Source: Spinacia oleracea
Taxonomy: Eukaryota; Streptophyta; Magnoliopsida; Caryophyllales; Amaranthaceae
Length of the DNA: 64,000 bases
Assembly: GCF_020520425.1 (NCBI RefSeq)
Contig: NC_079492.1
Span: forward strand, 144,677,861 to 144,741,860
Direction of reading: 5' to 3'
A model generated the notes under the pieces. It did not search any database, was not told where the DNA came from, and saw only the letters and a list, made by a program, of their open reading frames with translations. Each line of letters opens with the position of its first letter. Position 1 is the first letter of the stretch. Below, one piece after another: positions 50,640 through 63,970 of the stretch. A program made the position numbers and the translations under genes.

Positions 50640-52613
50640 CTAAGCTTAGGCCGAGTCCAACCAAACAAACTGTCATTCCAATTGTGCTCACGTAAAGCAA
50701 AGGCAGCTAGTGTAGCAATCACAAAGACTGACCAGAACAATCCATCTATTTGCCATAATGATTTATAGAAATGTCACAAAAAGATTATATGATTCAAGAT
50801 GATCAAGTAGTCGCTTTCTGACAAGGGTTACCTGGCACAGTATCAAAGAATACTCGCTCAGATGAGGATGGAAGTCTTATCGTGAATGCTGCTTGGCCCA
50901 TGTATACTAGCAGAAGGCAGGGGAATACAATAGAAGTAAATGCAATCTGCAAAGTCATTGTAATTTAAAAAATTAACTGGTTAATTGATAGAACATCGAA
51001 GTACTCTATGCTACTGAGAACTCAGATGGACCTACCTGAATGGATCGCACAGAGAATGGCCTAGATCAGCAAACATGGCTTCGGCTCCTGTAATCACATA
51101 CCCTGCAAATTACATTTAGGTACAAGAACAACTTATCAATGAAAGTAAATCAGATTTCAGATTCCAGATTCCAGATTCCAGATTCCAGATTCCAGATTCC
51201 AGATTCCAGTTAAGAAACAGAATTTGGACTTTCAGCAACACATGCTTGCAAGAAATTCTCAATGAAATCAGGGACTAAATGCAGTAGTCCAAGCAAATGG
51301 AAATGTGTCGTAATAAACTATTAATTATATAGTAATGCTCAAAAGCAAGGAACTATATATTCTACAACGAACAACAACTGATTGCCTCAATTAGGGAAGT
51401 CAAGTAAGAATGAAGATTAATGCTAATTTAAGTTCTAACGGCCTGAAATTTTAGAACATAAAAGGATAAAACTCTAAAATCACCCACAACTTGAGGTAGA
51501 GCTCAAAATACTTGTGATGCACAAAACACAGCCGCCAAGAACTGGCCATGCTTGAACATTATTCTTCCTAAAGAAAAGGTAGATGTAAGCTGGATTAAGG
51601 GCTCTCAAAACTGTAATAGCATGTCTGATGAGGTTGTAGAATCCAATTGATGCCAAAGAAAAGAACCACAACGACAGGGGCAGGAGCAAATGAAAACTCA
51701 GCTTTGCTTGTTCCAAACCTTTGTGTTCTAAACAACCCAACTAGAATGACCATTGAAACAATGACTACAGCTTCTTCCAATTCATAAAAATTGTCAGTCC
51801 TTACTAAATGCAATCACATGTAAGTTAATAATTACGGCCACCCATTAAAAAGAACTAACAATATTCGCATTTTAACATTCTGTGTGATGGAAGAGCTAGT
51901 GTAGAGGCTTATAGACTTCTGTAATTGCACAATGCTGACTTGTAGAGTTACTATTTAATCATGAATTTAGTTCATGGTGCATAGAGAGAAGACATACCCA
52001 TTTACTTTGTATCTACACAAAGGGTAGATATACTTACTAGTACTGAATCCCTTAATCTCACCCTGCAAACCACTCACATCTGACATAACTGCACAAGGTA
52101 AAAATCATTGAGAAATGTCAAGAAACAATTAATAGGAATCTAAAAAGAAAATTAGCTTAATCTATAACACTCAAATTCATGAAGTTGTATGCAGGTGCTT
52201 AAAGGAGCTAATGGTGAAAAGGCAAGCAAGTTTACTCGGACTCCTAGAACAGAGTCAAAACTCTAACATGACATACTCAACTTTGATGTTAATGTGTTTC
52301 CAAATATAGGCACACATACTCAACTATGATGTTAATGTGTTCGTTTTAAAAAAAGTAGCCTACCTGAAATAGCTGGAGTTAGAATACCATCCACTATAAT
52401 CAAAGAAGTTCCTATAAGAACCAAAAATAGAAGAAGGGTTTTCATAGAGGATTTTCTTTCCAAAACCTCTTTAATGTTTAAAGCCCTTTCAAGTTCAGGA
52501 GTGGGTAGTTTAAGCCTATAGCTAGAAATCTTTTGGTCGGCTTGTTGTCGATTTGGAAGCATATTCACATTAGCATACCTACTTATAAGCGAATACAGTG
52601 CAAATGTCCCCCC
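50640..52613 (-). pseudogene. Captured HAK/KUP/KT potassium transporter exons
   Basis: Minus-strand exon-like blocks match the HAK/KUP order: 52364-52613 GGTFALYSLISRYANVNMLP and GTSLIIVDGILTPAIS; about 52033-52087 GLQGEIKGF; 51480-51810 VSMVILVGLFRTQRFGTSK then ALNPAYIYLFFRKNN; about 51050-51104 VITGAEAMFADLGH; 50831-50945 IVFPCLLLVYMGQAAF and SSSERVFFDTVPG; about 50640-50770 LFWSVFVIATLAAFA. Intervening introns are retained, so capture was at the DNA level. The N-terminal GDxxxSPLY region and C-terminus are absent and frames are broken. Known family role: plasma-membrane or vacuolar K+ transport. This copy cannot give a working transporter. Confidence 0.85.
51147..51210. repeat. AGATTCC heptamer tandem repeat
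   Basis: About eight consecutive copies of AGATTCC lie in an intron of the captured transporter segment, preceded by one variant unit. Confidence 0.95.
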
Positions 52614-54171
52614 TGCAGCCATAATTTGCCTATTATTTTCAGAGGCAAATAGCTAATGATAAAGCAGATAAAGCTAAAGAAAGATGAGAAAACATGTACC
52701 TTCCCCATTATCATTAGCTTTAAGCACTACAAATACATATTTTGCTAAGGTACAAGAGCTATTATATATAGTACTACAGATAGTGCCCCTAGGATATCAA
52801 CTTCCGATGTTATAGGCACCTTGATAAACACATCGGTGAAGACATATAAAGGTCTCGTGCCCAAGTCACCATACTCCACACCAAGAGTTTGGAATGCTAA
52901 TGCAAGAGTATGCCATGTATATTGTTCTTGTACAATAACTGAATGTACTCAGTAATATAATCAATAGATTTGAGTAGCTAGGTTTCCTAAATCCACTAAT
53001 GCCGAAACTTCATATATACTGTAGTATTTATTCCTAGTTTTGGATGAATCTGGCTATGTGATGATAATCCCAACACCAAACCTCAGAGAGCTACCTAAAT
53101 CTGGATAATTATCGAATCCAATAATGAAATCATATAATACTGAGAACCTACATATACAATTCTAGGACCAAAACCCATAATTAAAACAATCGTAATTGAA
53201 TTCAAACCCCCTTCCCCAAAACCAATTTAAGAAAATTAATTAACTATAATCGCACACTTAAAACGCAAAATTAAGAACAACCCTAGCATAAATCAGCCAA
53301 ATTTATGGAGTATACCTTCAAATTCGAATATTCAATCTGGCCGTGAGAAGGGAAGCGCCGCCAGGTGAAGGAAAGCGCCGTCAGGTGAAGGAAAACGCTG
53401 TCGCGTGAAGGAAATCGCCACCGTGGGTTTTGCCGCTCCGGTTGTGATCGATTGAGATTTGAGAGTCGATCGTACAGTATAAGGGTTTTGAAGAGGAAGA
53501 AGCAGGGGAGGAAGACGGCGGTTGTTTTCAATTTTGAGAGTGTGTGTTCTTAGGTGTTTGTAGCATATTATTTGATAGCGTTGGTTGGTAAAACGCTATT
53601 ATACATATGTAATATGACAGCGCACGCCGGATAAGCGCTGTAATATGAGCATTTTTGATAGCGTGTTTATTATAAGCGCTGTAATATGCTATATTTGATA
53701 TCTTTAACAGCAGAAGTGCAAAAAGCGCTGTTAAATTAACGTTGTTAAATGGTATTTTTGTAGTAGTGAGTAAGGTGATGATCAACTGGGATATCCGGTA
53801 AGGTAGGTTCCGGAACTGAAGGGTGCTTTGCTTGCAAATCAGCAAGAGTAGCATCATTGTAAGGGGCAAGACCTGAGGACGAAAGAACTCTAACGGCAGC
53901 CGTGTAGTGACCGTCATAAATTTTTCTCTTGCATTGCTTAATATTACGCTCCGCCAAATCATGGTCGTCGTCAACATCCAATAGAGGGGGAGACACGCTA
54001 GCCAATGTGTCCATAACAAGCTGCTCAGAACCACCAGGCACACCCCAAGAACGAATAGCAGCGGTGATACTCTCTTCCTGACGACGACGCCTAACACCGG
54101 ATGAACACTCACGATTACTCCGCGGAGAAAAAGTCGTGAGGACACAAAGAGGTAACACGAGCAACTGAGAA

Positions 54172-54840
54172 AATTATTATTATTATTATTATCAAAGTCG
54201 AGAAAATTAACCAGAAGTTAGTGAGAAGTTGAGATACTATTTGGCCCCATTAATTTAGCAATAGTGAAACTGATTCTTTTGAAAATATGCGCAACACCTC
54301 ATGCAGTCGTGCCCCAATATCTTGAGTCGTAGAGAACTTTTGTATCTGTTTAAGTAACACAACATCGTCTGTCTCCAATTCCCCAGACGAAGAAAAGGAG
54401 AAAGGTGAGAAATCGTACCAAATTGTCGCACACTTAGTTTGATACTCGACCCGCTTACGATGTGTCGTATCTATCACAACACGACTAGGCATAAAGTCAG
54501 ACATCCCAGATCGCGTCAGGGGCGATGACTCAGTCAAGTCCACACACACATCAAGTCCCTCATCCCATGAGTAGAGTAACATGTCTGGTGTACGGAGAGG
54601 AGAGGTTTGTCGTTTCACCAAATAACCCAATACCAACCTCAATCTTTACCCGCAGAGATCCTAGAACGATAGCAGACATCCACCAAAGTCTCACGAACAA
54701 CACTATGTTGATGTTTAATACCAACACATGACACAACATGATCTTCATAGATATTTGCATCAAACACCCCAGAGAAAGCAAGATACGACTTCAAAATGGA
54801 AAATAAGGGAATTCCAACATATAGGACAACACACAACGAT
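54172..54840 (-). mobile_element. RT-element copy 3: 3' fragment
   Basis: Minus-strand frames match RT copy 1 C-terminus: GIPLFSILKS, DHVVSCVGIKHQHSVVRETL, DMLLYSWDEGLDVCVDLTES and FSPFSFSSSGELE. The 3' (AAT)n tail lies at 54172-54192. It is broken by more than one frame change. It corresponds to copy 2 in block A. Confidence 0.8.
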
Positions 54841-54855
54841 ATATTATTATTGTTA

Positions 54856-54892
<37 letters not shown>

Positions 54893-56476
54893 AATAATAA
54901 TAATAATCACGGAGTAACAATTAATAATAAATTATAATATTAACTAATAATAACTAATAATTATTATTAATATTTAATAATACTAATTTTAATAACAATA
55001 ATTAATAATGATAGTAATAAAAAATTGTAAAAGAATACTATTAATAATAAAAAAAGTTAGTACGGAGTAATAGATGACAATAAATAAGATCAACAAAATT
55101 AATAATAATAATAATTATAAATAATAATAATAATAATACTGAGTATTATTTTTAATAATAATAACAATTTTTAATAATAGTAAATTATAATATTAAAACT
55201 TATTAGACCTACTCGTAACTTATTTGATCTTGTCTAACCTTATCTAAACTATTTGCATTTATTAGAACGGAAACTTATATTTTTAAGATGAACATAACGT
55301 ACCCTTAATGTCAGTCGAAAGAAGTTGATGAAATATGTAACAATCCCCCACCACCTGAATGCACTTCTATAATGTTAGACATACTTTCTCCGATCCTACA
55401 TAGTTGCAACATACATTTTTTCGCACATTTTAAGAAAAAAGTATCAAACTTCTTTATTATGAGGGCATCAATAGAAAGTTCTATTATTTTATTTGGTGGG
55501 TAAGAAATTGAGAGTTAGTAAAGAGAATAAAGTGAGGGTACAAATGTAATTACATACAAAATAATTTTCCATTTACAGTGTGTTGCAAGTATTGTTTATC
55601 TCGTGATCAGTTGTTACACGGTACTAAAGTTCCTTATACTTATGCCATGATTTATTTATCATATTTCCAATTACTTTTGGGAGAAGCAGTTTACATAAGT
55701 TATGTTATGTGTATACTTCGTATAAGATAAGTACATGGAAAAAAAAAGGACCATAAAAGCACAAATTACAACTAAAATAAATATTGGTCAGGTAAGTTCA
55801 ATTAAGTAAAAAACAAGGAATAAAGCACACTCTTATACTTCTATGGTAATGATCCTCCTATTCCATTACACAAAGTTACTCGTGGTCTAATACGAGTACT
55901 ATCCATTACAATAGATGAATATTGCAATAGATGCAACAAATATTATTCCATAATAAGTAGAAATAAAAACATTTATAAATATACATGTTTCATTAACAAT
56001 GTGTGATTAGTTTAACTACGGGTGATTTAGGAAGAGTTCCCTCAAATACCATCATGAACTCATGGTAAATCTCCAATTAATACACAATTCAATAAAATTC
56101 TTTCATAAATAAATTGATGTTAGCCATTCTCGTGATCCCCTTCCTTACACGGGATTTGGGACAAACTCACAAGCACTATGCACACCAGATGAAAGAAGAC
56201 AAGAGAAAAATGAATAGGAAATGTGAGAGTTTAATAAACTAACATATGTCGACTCTGCGTCTTATATGTTATTTTCAACATGTATACATTTCTCAAATAT
56301 CTACCGTATAAAGAATTTATTGGGAAATTGGGAAATGTGTAAAGGGGTGGGGTTGATAGTGGGGTATTATTTTAATGTAGTTAGTGGGAAATGTGTAAAG
56401 TGGTGGGGTTGGGGGAGAGTAGGGGTTGAATTTTTAATTATTTTTTGTATGGAGTAGGGGGTAGGTGGGTTAATAG
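54841..56476. other. End of block B and flank of the FAR1/Ulp1 element
   Basis: A TAA-rich tract (54840-55200), then sequence matching 39775-40553 up to about 55968. From about 56345 to 56476 it reads as an inverted, truncated relative of the Stowaway MITE at 27005-27331 (GGGGTAGGTGGGTTAATAG), broken off where the next element begins. No gene. Confidence 0.65.
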
Positions 56477-56560
56477 CGCAATTTCGATGGTGCAGGCGTG
56501 TGCACCTAGATCTAGGTGCACTGGGATTAAAACGCAAACATTTTAAAACAAAACGCGTAT
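56477..56560. mobile_element. Probable left end of the FAR1/Ulp1 MULE, with a 22-bp perfect palindrome
   Basis: The MITE homology ends at about 56476. A perfect palindrome of 11+11 bp (half-site GTGCACCTAGA) lies at 56500-56521, within 25 bp of that junction. The matching right terminus would be beyond the window, so inverted ends and target duplication could not be checked. Confidence 0.5.
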
Positions 56561-56767
56561 TTTCATTAATTCTGCAGTTAAAAAGAACAAGTCTCACAAT
56601 ACAAAAGAACATCATGTGCTCTGTTATTCCCTGTTTAGTTTTCGCGATTTTTTTTGTTCTTCGCTCCTTTTTATATGTCTGGGCTTCATAATTTTGAATT
56701 CAAAAAGTGTGAATAGGAGAGAGAAAGCTTACATTTGTGCATAAATTTTTTTTAGAGAGAGAAACTG

Positions 56768-59700
56768 ATGGAAAATTCTCAAATATTCCATGATTTCTCT
56801 GTTTCAACATCAATTTCGAATGATTCTTCTTCTTGTCATCTGAATTCTTCAGCTGAAAATCAGAGTTACGAAGGTATTATTTCAATTTGTAATAACGAGT
56901 TGCATTTTTCTTTGATTTTATGATTTCGATTTCATAATAATCGTACTTTTTATGTTTTTTGTGATTGTAATTAGTTTGATTAATTTAATTTTGAATCTCA
57001 TTCTTCGTTGATTTTGGTGATTGTTGATAATGAAGGTTACGAATTGGTTTTTTTCGTTGATTTCGCATTTATTTCATTTATGTGGTGAAACTGATTCTGT
57101 AATAACTATTATATTTAAGGAAGATACGTTGATTTTGTCTGTTTGCAGAAAAGAACATTGTATCATTTCAGAAGAACATTTTTCAGTATCAAATGAACAT
57201 GTTAAGAATACGTATTGAGACGTTCCTTTTTATTATATTTAGCTTTTCAAATAAACATTGATTGTTCTTTATTGATTGTTCTTTTAACTCTTCATTGATT
57301 GTTCTTTAAGTCATAGTGTTCTTTTCGGTCACCTTTTGTGTTCGTTTACTCTATTTTTATTGTTCATTTTAATAGTTACTGTTCCTTTGATTCTTTATTG
57401 GTTTTTTTATTATATTTGCACGGATTTTTCTTTTATGTTTTTATGAGTTTACATTGTTCTTTTGATTGACAAAATTGATTGTTGATAATTATGCCGATAT
57501 TGTTCTTTTAGGTTTTAATGTGTTCTTTTGATTGACAAAACTGATTGTTCTTTTAACTGTTTATTGATTGTTCTTTTAATGCGCAGTGTTCTTTCCAGTC
57601 TAGTTGGAGTGTGTAATTTACTCTTGATGCATTGTTCTTTTCTAATAGGTACTGTTGTTTTTTATTCTTTATTGGTTGTTCTTTTATATCTGCCCAAATT
57701 GTTCTTTTAAGTTTTAATGTGTTCTTTTGATTGACTAATTGATTGTTCTTTTAACTCTTCTTTGATTGTTCTTTTCATGCCTAGTGTTCTTTTCAGTCTA
57801 CATGGATTGTTCGTTTACTCTGTGCATTGTTCTTTTTAATGGCTACTGTTCTTTTAAGTTCTTTTGTTCTTTTCTTTTTCTGATTTTTTTTATTTTATAA
57901 ATTTCCAGATATATTAAATAATTCAGTTAATAATTCAGAACAAAATGATGCTAATGAGGATCCAGAATCCTATGTGGTTATTGGCCAAGGTACATGAATT
58001 GTACTTTTACTTGTTTATCACAATGTTCGTTTACGTCTTGTGTTTGTTCCTTTATCATACTTATGATGTTCTTTGTGTTCTTTTTTATCGTCATGCAGAT
58101 TTTGAAGAACCAGTTTCATTAGAGGGAAGTGTAGTTAAGGATGATGATGAGGCGTATGAGTTATACAACAGTCATGCATTTAGGAATGGTTTTGGTACTA
58201 GGAAGGGTAAAAAGGAGTATAGAAGTGGTACTAGAATAGTTCGACAACGGTTTTTTGTTTGTGCATACGAGGGGTTTAAAAATCCAGATGGTGTTGTGCC
58301 TAAATCCTTTAAAAAAATTGATAGGAGAACTGGATGCAAGGCTTCAGTTCAGTTTGATGTTGATAAGAAAACTGGAGTGTATGTTCTTTCTAAACACCTT
58401 ATTAGGTCACATAGGCACATTTCAAAAGAACAATTGGCTTTTCTTACTACTTTTACTTGTAGTGGCACGAAGCTTGCTGATGTTCTTAGAGCTATGAGGA
58501 AAGAAGTTGGTGGTGAGGCGAATTTAGGGTTCACTGTTCCTGACGCGTATGATGCTGTTTTGGCAGAGAAGAAGAAAAAGTTGGATGGTTGTGATTCAAA
58601 TCAGTTGATCAGATGGTTCGCTATGAGGCAAGCTAAAGAACATGATTTTTATTATGATTTTCAATTGAATGAAGAGAATCAGTTGATCAATTTTTTTTGG
58701 AGAGATGGAAGAATGCGGTCTGATTATGAAGCTTTTGGTGATTTATTGATTCATGATACAACTTATCGTACTAATAAATACGATATGATTTGTGGGCCTT
58801 TTGTTGGAATGAATCTTCACACTCAAAATATCATGTTTGGAGTGGGTTTTATATTGAATGAGAAGGCAGGTACTTTTGACTGGCTTTTTAATTCTTTTTT
58901 GACTTCAATGGGAGGGAAGCAACCTGTGACTATCATGACTGATCAATCTTCTGCCATGGACAAGGCTATAAGGTAAAGTTCTTTTAGGTTGTTTGTATGT
59001 TCGTTCATCAAACACTTTTGTTCTTTTGTATTTTTGTACAATTTTTTATGTTCTTTTTCTTTTGTCTTTTTGTTTAGTTTATATTTTTATCTATTTTTTT
59101 GGTTTATGGTTTTTTAGGGAAGTGTTTCCAAAATCGAGGCATCGTTTGTGTACATGGCACATAGGGGAAAATGCTGTTGTAAACATCAAAGGTGTTATGG
59201 CCAAAGAAGGTTTCAAACGTCGGTTTGATTATGTTTTGAAATATACTGACACAGTTGCTGAGTTCGAGCATTATTGGAATAGGTAAAAATTATTTTGCTA
59301 ATAGACTGATTAGTATTTAAAATTTTGTTTTGTTCTTTTCATTCGACGACATGTTTTTTGTAATGTTAAATAGTGTTCTTTTCATGGTTGATGAAACTTG
59401 TTCTTTTAATCTGGTATTTTAATGTTCTTTTCTTTGTTTAATAGAGTCCATACTTCTTGAACTGTGATTGTGTGTACTTTCTTTTCAAGTTTTATTGTAC
59501 TGTATATTGTTCTTTTTTTGTCTTCATTTGTTCTTTGTTTTACTCAGGGCGTTCGTTTTGTGTCTCTGATTGTTCTTTTGTTCTCCTCGTTTGTTCTTTT
59601 GTAGTCTTATGACTGATTACAATTGCAAGACACACAAATGGATAGAGAGGTTATATGATTTGAAAGAGAAATGGTGTCCTGCATATAACAAAGAGTGGTT

Positions 59701-61235
59701 TTCTGGGGGTATTTTATCTTCTCAAAGGAGTGAGACGACAAATCATTCTATTTCTAGGAGGTTGCATAAAACGAATGGTTTATGTGATTTTTATAAGTGT
59801 TTTTTAGATGTAATTGATGAATGGAGAAGTAAGGAGAACAAGGGAGATTATAATTCTTCTACTGGAAATAGATATTACGCATGTGCGGATAACATGTTAT
59901 GTTTGCATGCGCGGGATGTGTATACCATTGCAATATATTTGATATTTGAGCAACGATTCATCAAAGCAATTGGTTTGAGGTGTCAACGCATTTCCTATGA
60001 GTTTCCAGTTTCTAAGTACATTGTTGGGCATCCTACAAAGGATTTTATTAGACATGTTGTGATGTTTAATGAGCAAGAGTTGGTTGTTGATTGTACTTGC
60101 AAGTCATATGGAGAGATAGGAGTTCTTTGTTCTCATATTCTTCGAGTTTTCATTGTCCATAATGTTGAAGAGATTCCCAAACAATACATTATGAAGAGAT
60201 GGACCAAAAAGGCTATGAACATGATTGTTGAAGAAGGAGAAGATAGAGATAATGAAGTAAGTGTTGTTTCTGCTTCAGTTTGGAGGATGCAAAGCATAAG
60301 AAATTGCATTAAAGTTATAAATGAAGCTCAACATTGTCCGGCTGCAAGGAAGCTTATTGATTTGGGTGTGTTGGATATGTCATGCAAAGTGAAGGAGTAT
60401 ATTGGTGGTGTTGAAGGGGATGGTAATGTATCAAACAAGTATGTGCGAGAAGAAACTCTACTTGATGGCATTGAGCCTTCAACAGACACAGTTTTGCCGG
60501 ATGTTGTTGAACCGATTGCTGAAAAAGTCATTCCAACAATGATTCAAAATCCACCAAAGCGAAAGAGGAAGATTAAGAACGGGACTGAAAAGGCTAAAGA
60601 GAGGAATGTGAGACCTAAAGGAATTGTTGAGAAGAAACGCAATAAACTGAAAGGTTGGAACAAGAGAAGAGAAAGACATGTTGATAATTTGAGGGAGGAA
60701 ACTCAGTCTACTGATCAGGTAAACTGTTCTTTTTAAACATTTATTTGTTCTTTTATTACTTTGGAATGTTCTTTTTGTTTATCATTGTTCTTTTTTCCAT
60801 TTTTATTTTCTATTTATCCTTTTTGTTTATGATCTTTTAGTTTACTTTATTATGTTCTGTTCTTTTTAATAATCTATTTGTTCTTCTATTCCTTTAGTTT
60901 GTTCCTTTTGTTTATCATTGTTCGTTTTTCTTTCTATATGTTCTTTCGTCTTTTTGTTTATGTTCTTTTGCTAAACAGTTCATTTTTAAAAAAAACATCT
61001 ATTTGTTCTTTTAATGTTTATTACGTTCTTTTTTGAACTGTTCTTTTTTATTATCTATTTTGTTCTTTTTTCTTCTTTATCATGTTCTTTTATTCCTTAT
61101 TGTTTGTTTGTTCTTTTTCAGTGTATCATAAATTTACCTGTTGGTGGGGTTTTGGTTCATCCAACATCTTCAAATTCACAATTGGAAGCATATGTTCCAG
61201 ATGATTATTTTGGAGTACACATACAACCTTTGTAG
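56768..61235 (+). CDS. FAR1-related MULE transposase (FRS type)
   Basis: Six exons with consensus junctions: 56768-56873, 57909-57989, 58099-58972, 59118-59282, 59605-60718 and 61122-61235, giving about 817 residues. In order: an acidic/Asn-rich N-terminus; a FAR1 DNA-binding zinc domain (AYELYNSHAFRNGFGTRKG, FVCAYEG, GCKASVQF, HLIRSHRH); a MULE transposase core (HDTTYRTNKYDM, IMTDQSSAM, HRLCTWHI, and SETTNHSI as candidate third acid); a SWIM zinc finger (CTCKSYGEIGVLCSH); and a basic C-terminus (KRKRKIKNG). Family knowledge: FHY3/FAR1 light regulators descend from such transposases. The start is the only in-frame ATG after the leader. The neighbouring convergent Ulp1 gene and shared intron motif argue for a transposon rather than a domesticated FRS gene. 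All exons are open. Confidence 0.85.
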
Positions 61236-63970
61236 ATTCATTTACGATTGGTAATATTTTTATTTTTAGTTTGTTGTGTTTTTAATCATTTGTTTTTGTA
61301 TTCTCAACAATGTTCTTTTACTCTTTTGATGTATATTTTTACGGGCTACTGATGTTTGGCTCATTCAATATTTTGAAATGAGAATTTTTAGTTGTATATA
61401 TTCTTATTTTTGTTTTTATTTTTGTGCAATTAGGATTGCAAAATTATTGCATAAAGGAGTATATTCTTAAATGTGAAAAGAACTTACTAAAAGAGAATAA
61501 AAAGAATTTTGGAAAGGAAAGAACATATCCCATGATATAGAAGAACATGGTCTGGGATTGAAAAGAACTTGAACCTTTAATTGAAATACTTGTTTAAAAT
61601 ATCCAAACTACTTATCTGCAACTACTAGAACATCTAATTGTTTCCAAAAGAACACCACACATGTTTAAAAGAACAACCCATAACTCCAGCAATAACCATA
61701 TCTACAAAATATACCATTGTTTTTTAAAGCATACTTCTAATAAAAGGTAAATATTATTCTGCCTTCATGAAAACAACCAACTATTCAACTTGATTAGCTC
61801 TCTTCAATGCCAGATACATTAGCTCATGCCTTTTGTTCAGAACGGATAATAAGATTTCAGTACCGTACCGCATTCTCAGCCTGCAAATAAAGTCTTTCTG
61901 AAAACATAAAATAGTACATTAATAAAAGATTATATATTAAAATAATATACGTACATATATTCAAAATTTACTTACATCTTCATCTGTGTTTTTGAAACCA
62001 CAATTCCAAGTCTGGTTGCCTTTGTAGGTCTCCATATGCCTCATTGCATATACCCCACAATCAGTCTTGTTTGTTCTGTTCTTCCATGGCATTTCAAGCA
62101 ACACAATTTCATATGCTGAAATCTGTGCCTTCCGCAAAGGATGTCCTTCTTGTTCAGAAAATATTGTCCATGCTTCAAACTGAAATAAAAAGAACATTTA
62201 ACTTAGTAAAAGAACAAAGAACAACAAAGAAACATAGAACAACAAAGGAAGGAAAAAAGAACATTTAATTTAGTAAAAGAATAAAGAACAACAAAGGAAA
62301 GAACAAATAAAATATATAAGAGGAAATTCTTCAAATAGACTTACAGTTCTTTCTGCAAATGTTTTATATTTATCATCATATGTAATTCCTTCAGGTAAGG
62401 AGAGATTGTCAATGATCTCCACCTTCTTCGCCTTTTGGTTGATTACAATGAGATAAAAATGATCACCAGACCAGACTGGAAAGAACAACTACAAGCAGAG
62501 AAAAGAACATTAAACAAAGGAAAAGGAACATATGTAAAAAAGAAAAGAACAATTTTATAATTTTACCAGATGGAATCCCTTCAAAGACTTCACACCAGCA
62601 GTTTCATACTCATGGCGTACACTTAAAATAAAATTTTCTAAGCGTTTGCTTTCGGTTGCTTGACTATCCTGTGATCCACCATACGGTTCATTCTGGCAGA
62701 GCATATTCTGCACCGAAAAAAAAATAATTTTAAATATATGTTATATAATAAAAATTATTGAAGAAGTACGAAAATATGATTTTTTAGTGATATTAAAACT
62801 TACGAAAGGGATTGTAGAGAAATAGAACTTCAAGTTACTCTTGACACTTTGATCTGGATCATCATTCAGTATTCTTGCAAAAGTGTCAATAACATTATTC
62901 ATCACCCACGCATTGGGAGCTGTTTTAAAGGAAAAGAACAAAAATATGAGTAAAAGGAACATCAACAGCATTTAAAAGAACATTTTAAATTCCAATAATT
63001 AAATATATACCTAGGGTTTGAAACTCTTCTCTGGTAACTATATTCCAATCATCAGTGTACAACACCTGACTGTTATAAGAATGAAAATAAAATTTCCATA
63101 AGAACATGTACAAAAAGAACATCTACATTCAAATACTTGTAATAGTATAAAATTCTTACGTTGGGCTTCCCTTTCCAAAGGCATAATCCAGTACGCATCG
63201 CATGTCCTTTTCCTTTTGATTCAACTGTTCTTCCCCAACCAGTAGGTGTGAATACTGAGTTAAGAAGGGTGACAGTAACTTGAGGGGAACATTTTTCTTT
63301 CTCTTAACAAGTTTAGGTACTTGTACGTTATCTGGATCCTCTTCCTCACTTATGAAAACAAAGACATTATAAAGTAAAAAGAACATATTAGCGGGAAAAA
63401 CGAATTCAGACTAACAATAAAAAGAACAACAAAGTGAAAAGAAAAGAACATTTTATAAATGATAATGAAAAATAACTTGTAATAATAAACGAAAAATAAC
63501 TTATAAAATAAAATGCAGTAGTCATACTCTATGTTCATAGATGTAGGTGCATTTTCTGGTTGCGAGTACACCGCACTTGGAGTGCTAAAAGAGTGGAAAG
63601 AAAAGAATATATTACTATAAATAAAAAGAACAAAATCGAGAAAGAAAAGAACATTAAATTGAAGATTATGAAAATTATATTTTAATAAAATACAGTAGTC
63701 TTACTTCAGGAATATTGATGGAGTTTCCATTTCAGTCTGCGACTCAGCAGCAGTTGGAGTATTAAACTCGGATTCTTCAGTTCTAACAGTTGGAGACATG
63801 GGGTTTCCATCTTCAGCTCCTTTGATTAAACCTTCCATAGTCTGAAACTCGGAGTCTTCAGTTCTAACGGTTGGAGACATTGGTTTTCCATCTTCAGCTC
63901 CTTGGATTAAACCTTCCATATCTGATCTCACATTTTCAGGTTCTCTGTGTATTACAAAAAAAAAAAAAGA
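57241..63970. repeat. Dispersed GTTCTTT motif field, sense-strand oriented in two convergent genes
   Basis: The heptamer occurs about 21 times in 57241-57900 (intron 1), then repeatedly in the introns at 57990-58098, 58973-59117, 59283-59604 and 60719-61121, but only about twice in the exons. From about 61470 on the plus strand it appears as AAAGAAC, some 25 times, in the introns of the minus-strand Ulp1 gene. Spacing is irregular, so it is not a simple satellite. Confidence 0.9.
61236..61780. other. Convergent intergenic region where the GTTCTTT motif changes strand
   Basis: 3' flanks of the two convergent genes. The last plus-strand GTTCTTT is near 61313 and the first AAAGAAC near 61478. 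No ORF, RNA gene or terminal repeat is seen. Confidence 0.6.

Noticed and set aside
53283-54145. Minus-strand ORFs at the right side of the CACTA element
   Set aside because: They cross the CACTA terminus or read an alternative frame of the RT N-terminus; no family match.
56768-61235. Domesticated FHY3/FAR1 light-signalling gene
   Set aside because: Domain set fits, but the adjacent Ulp1 gene, shared intronic motif and abrupt boundary in a MITE favour a transposon; kept as an alternative only.
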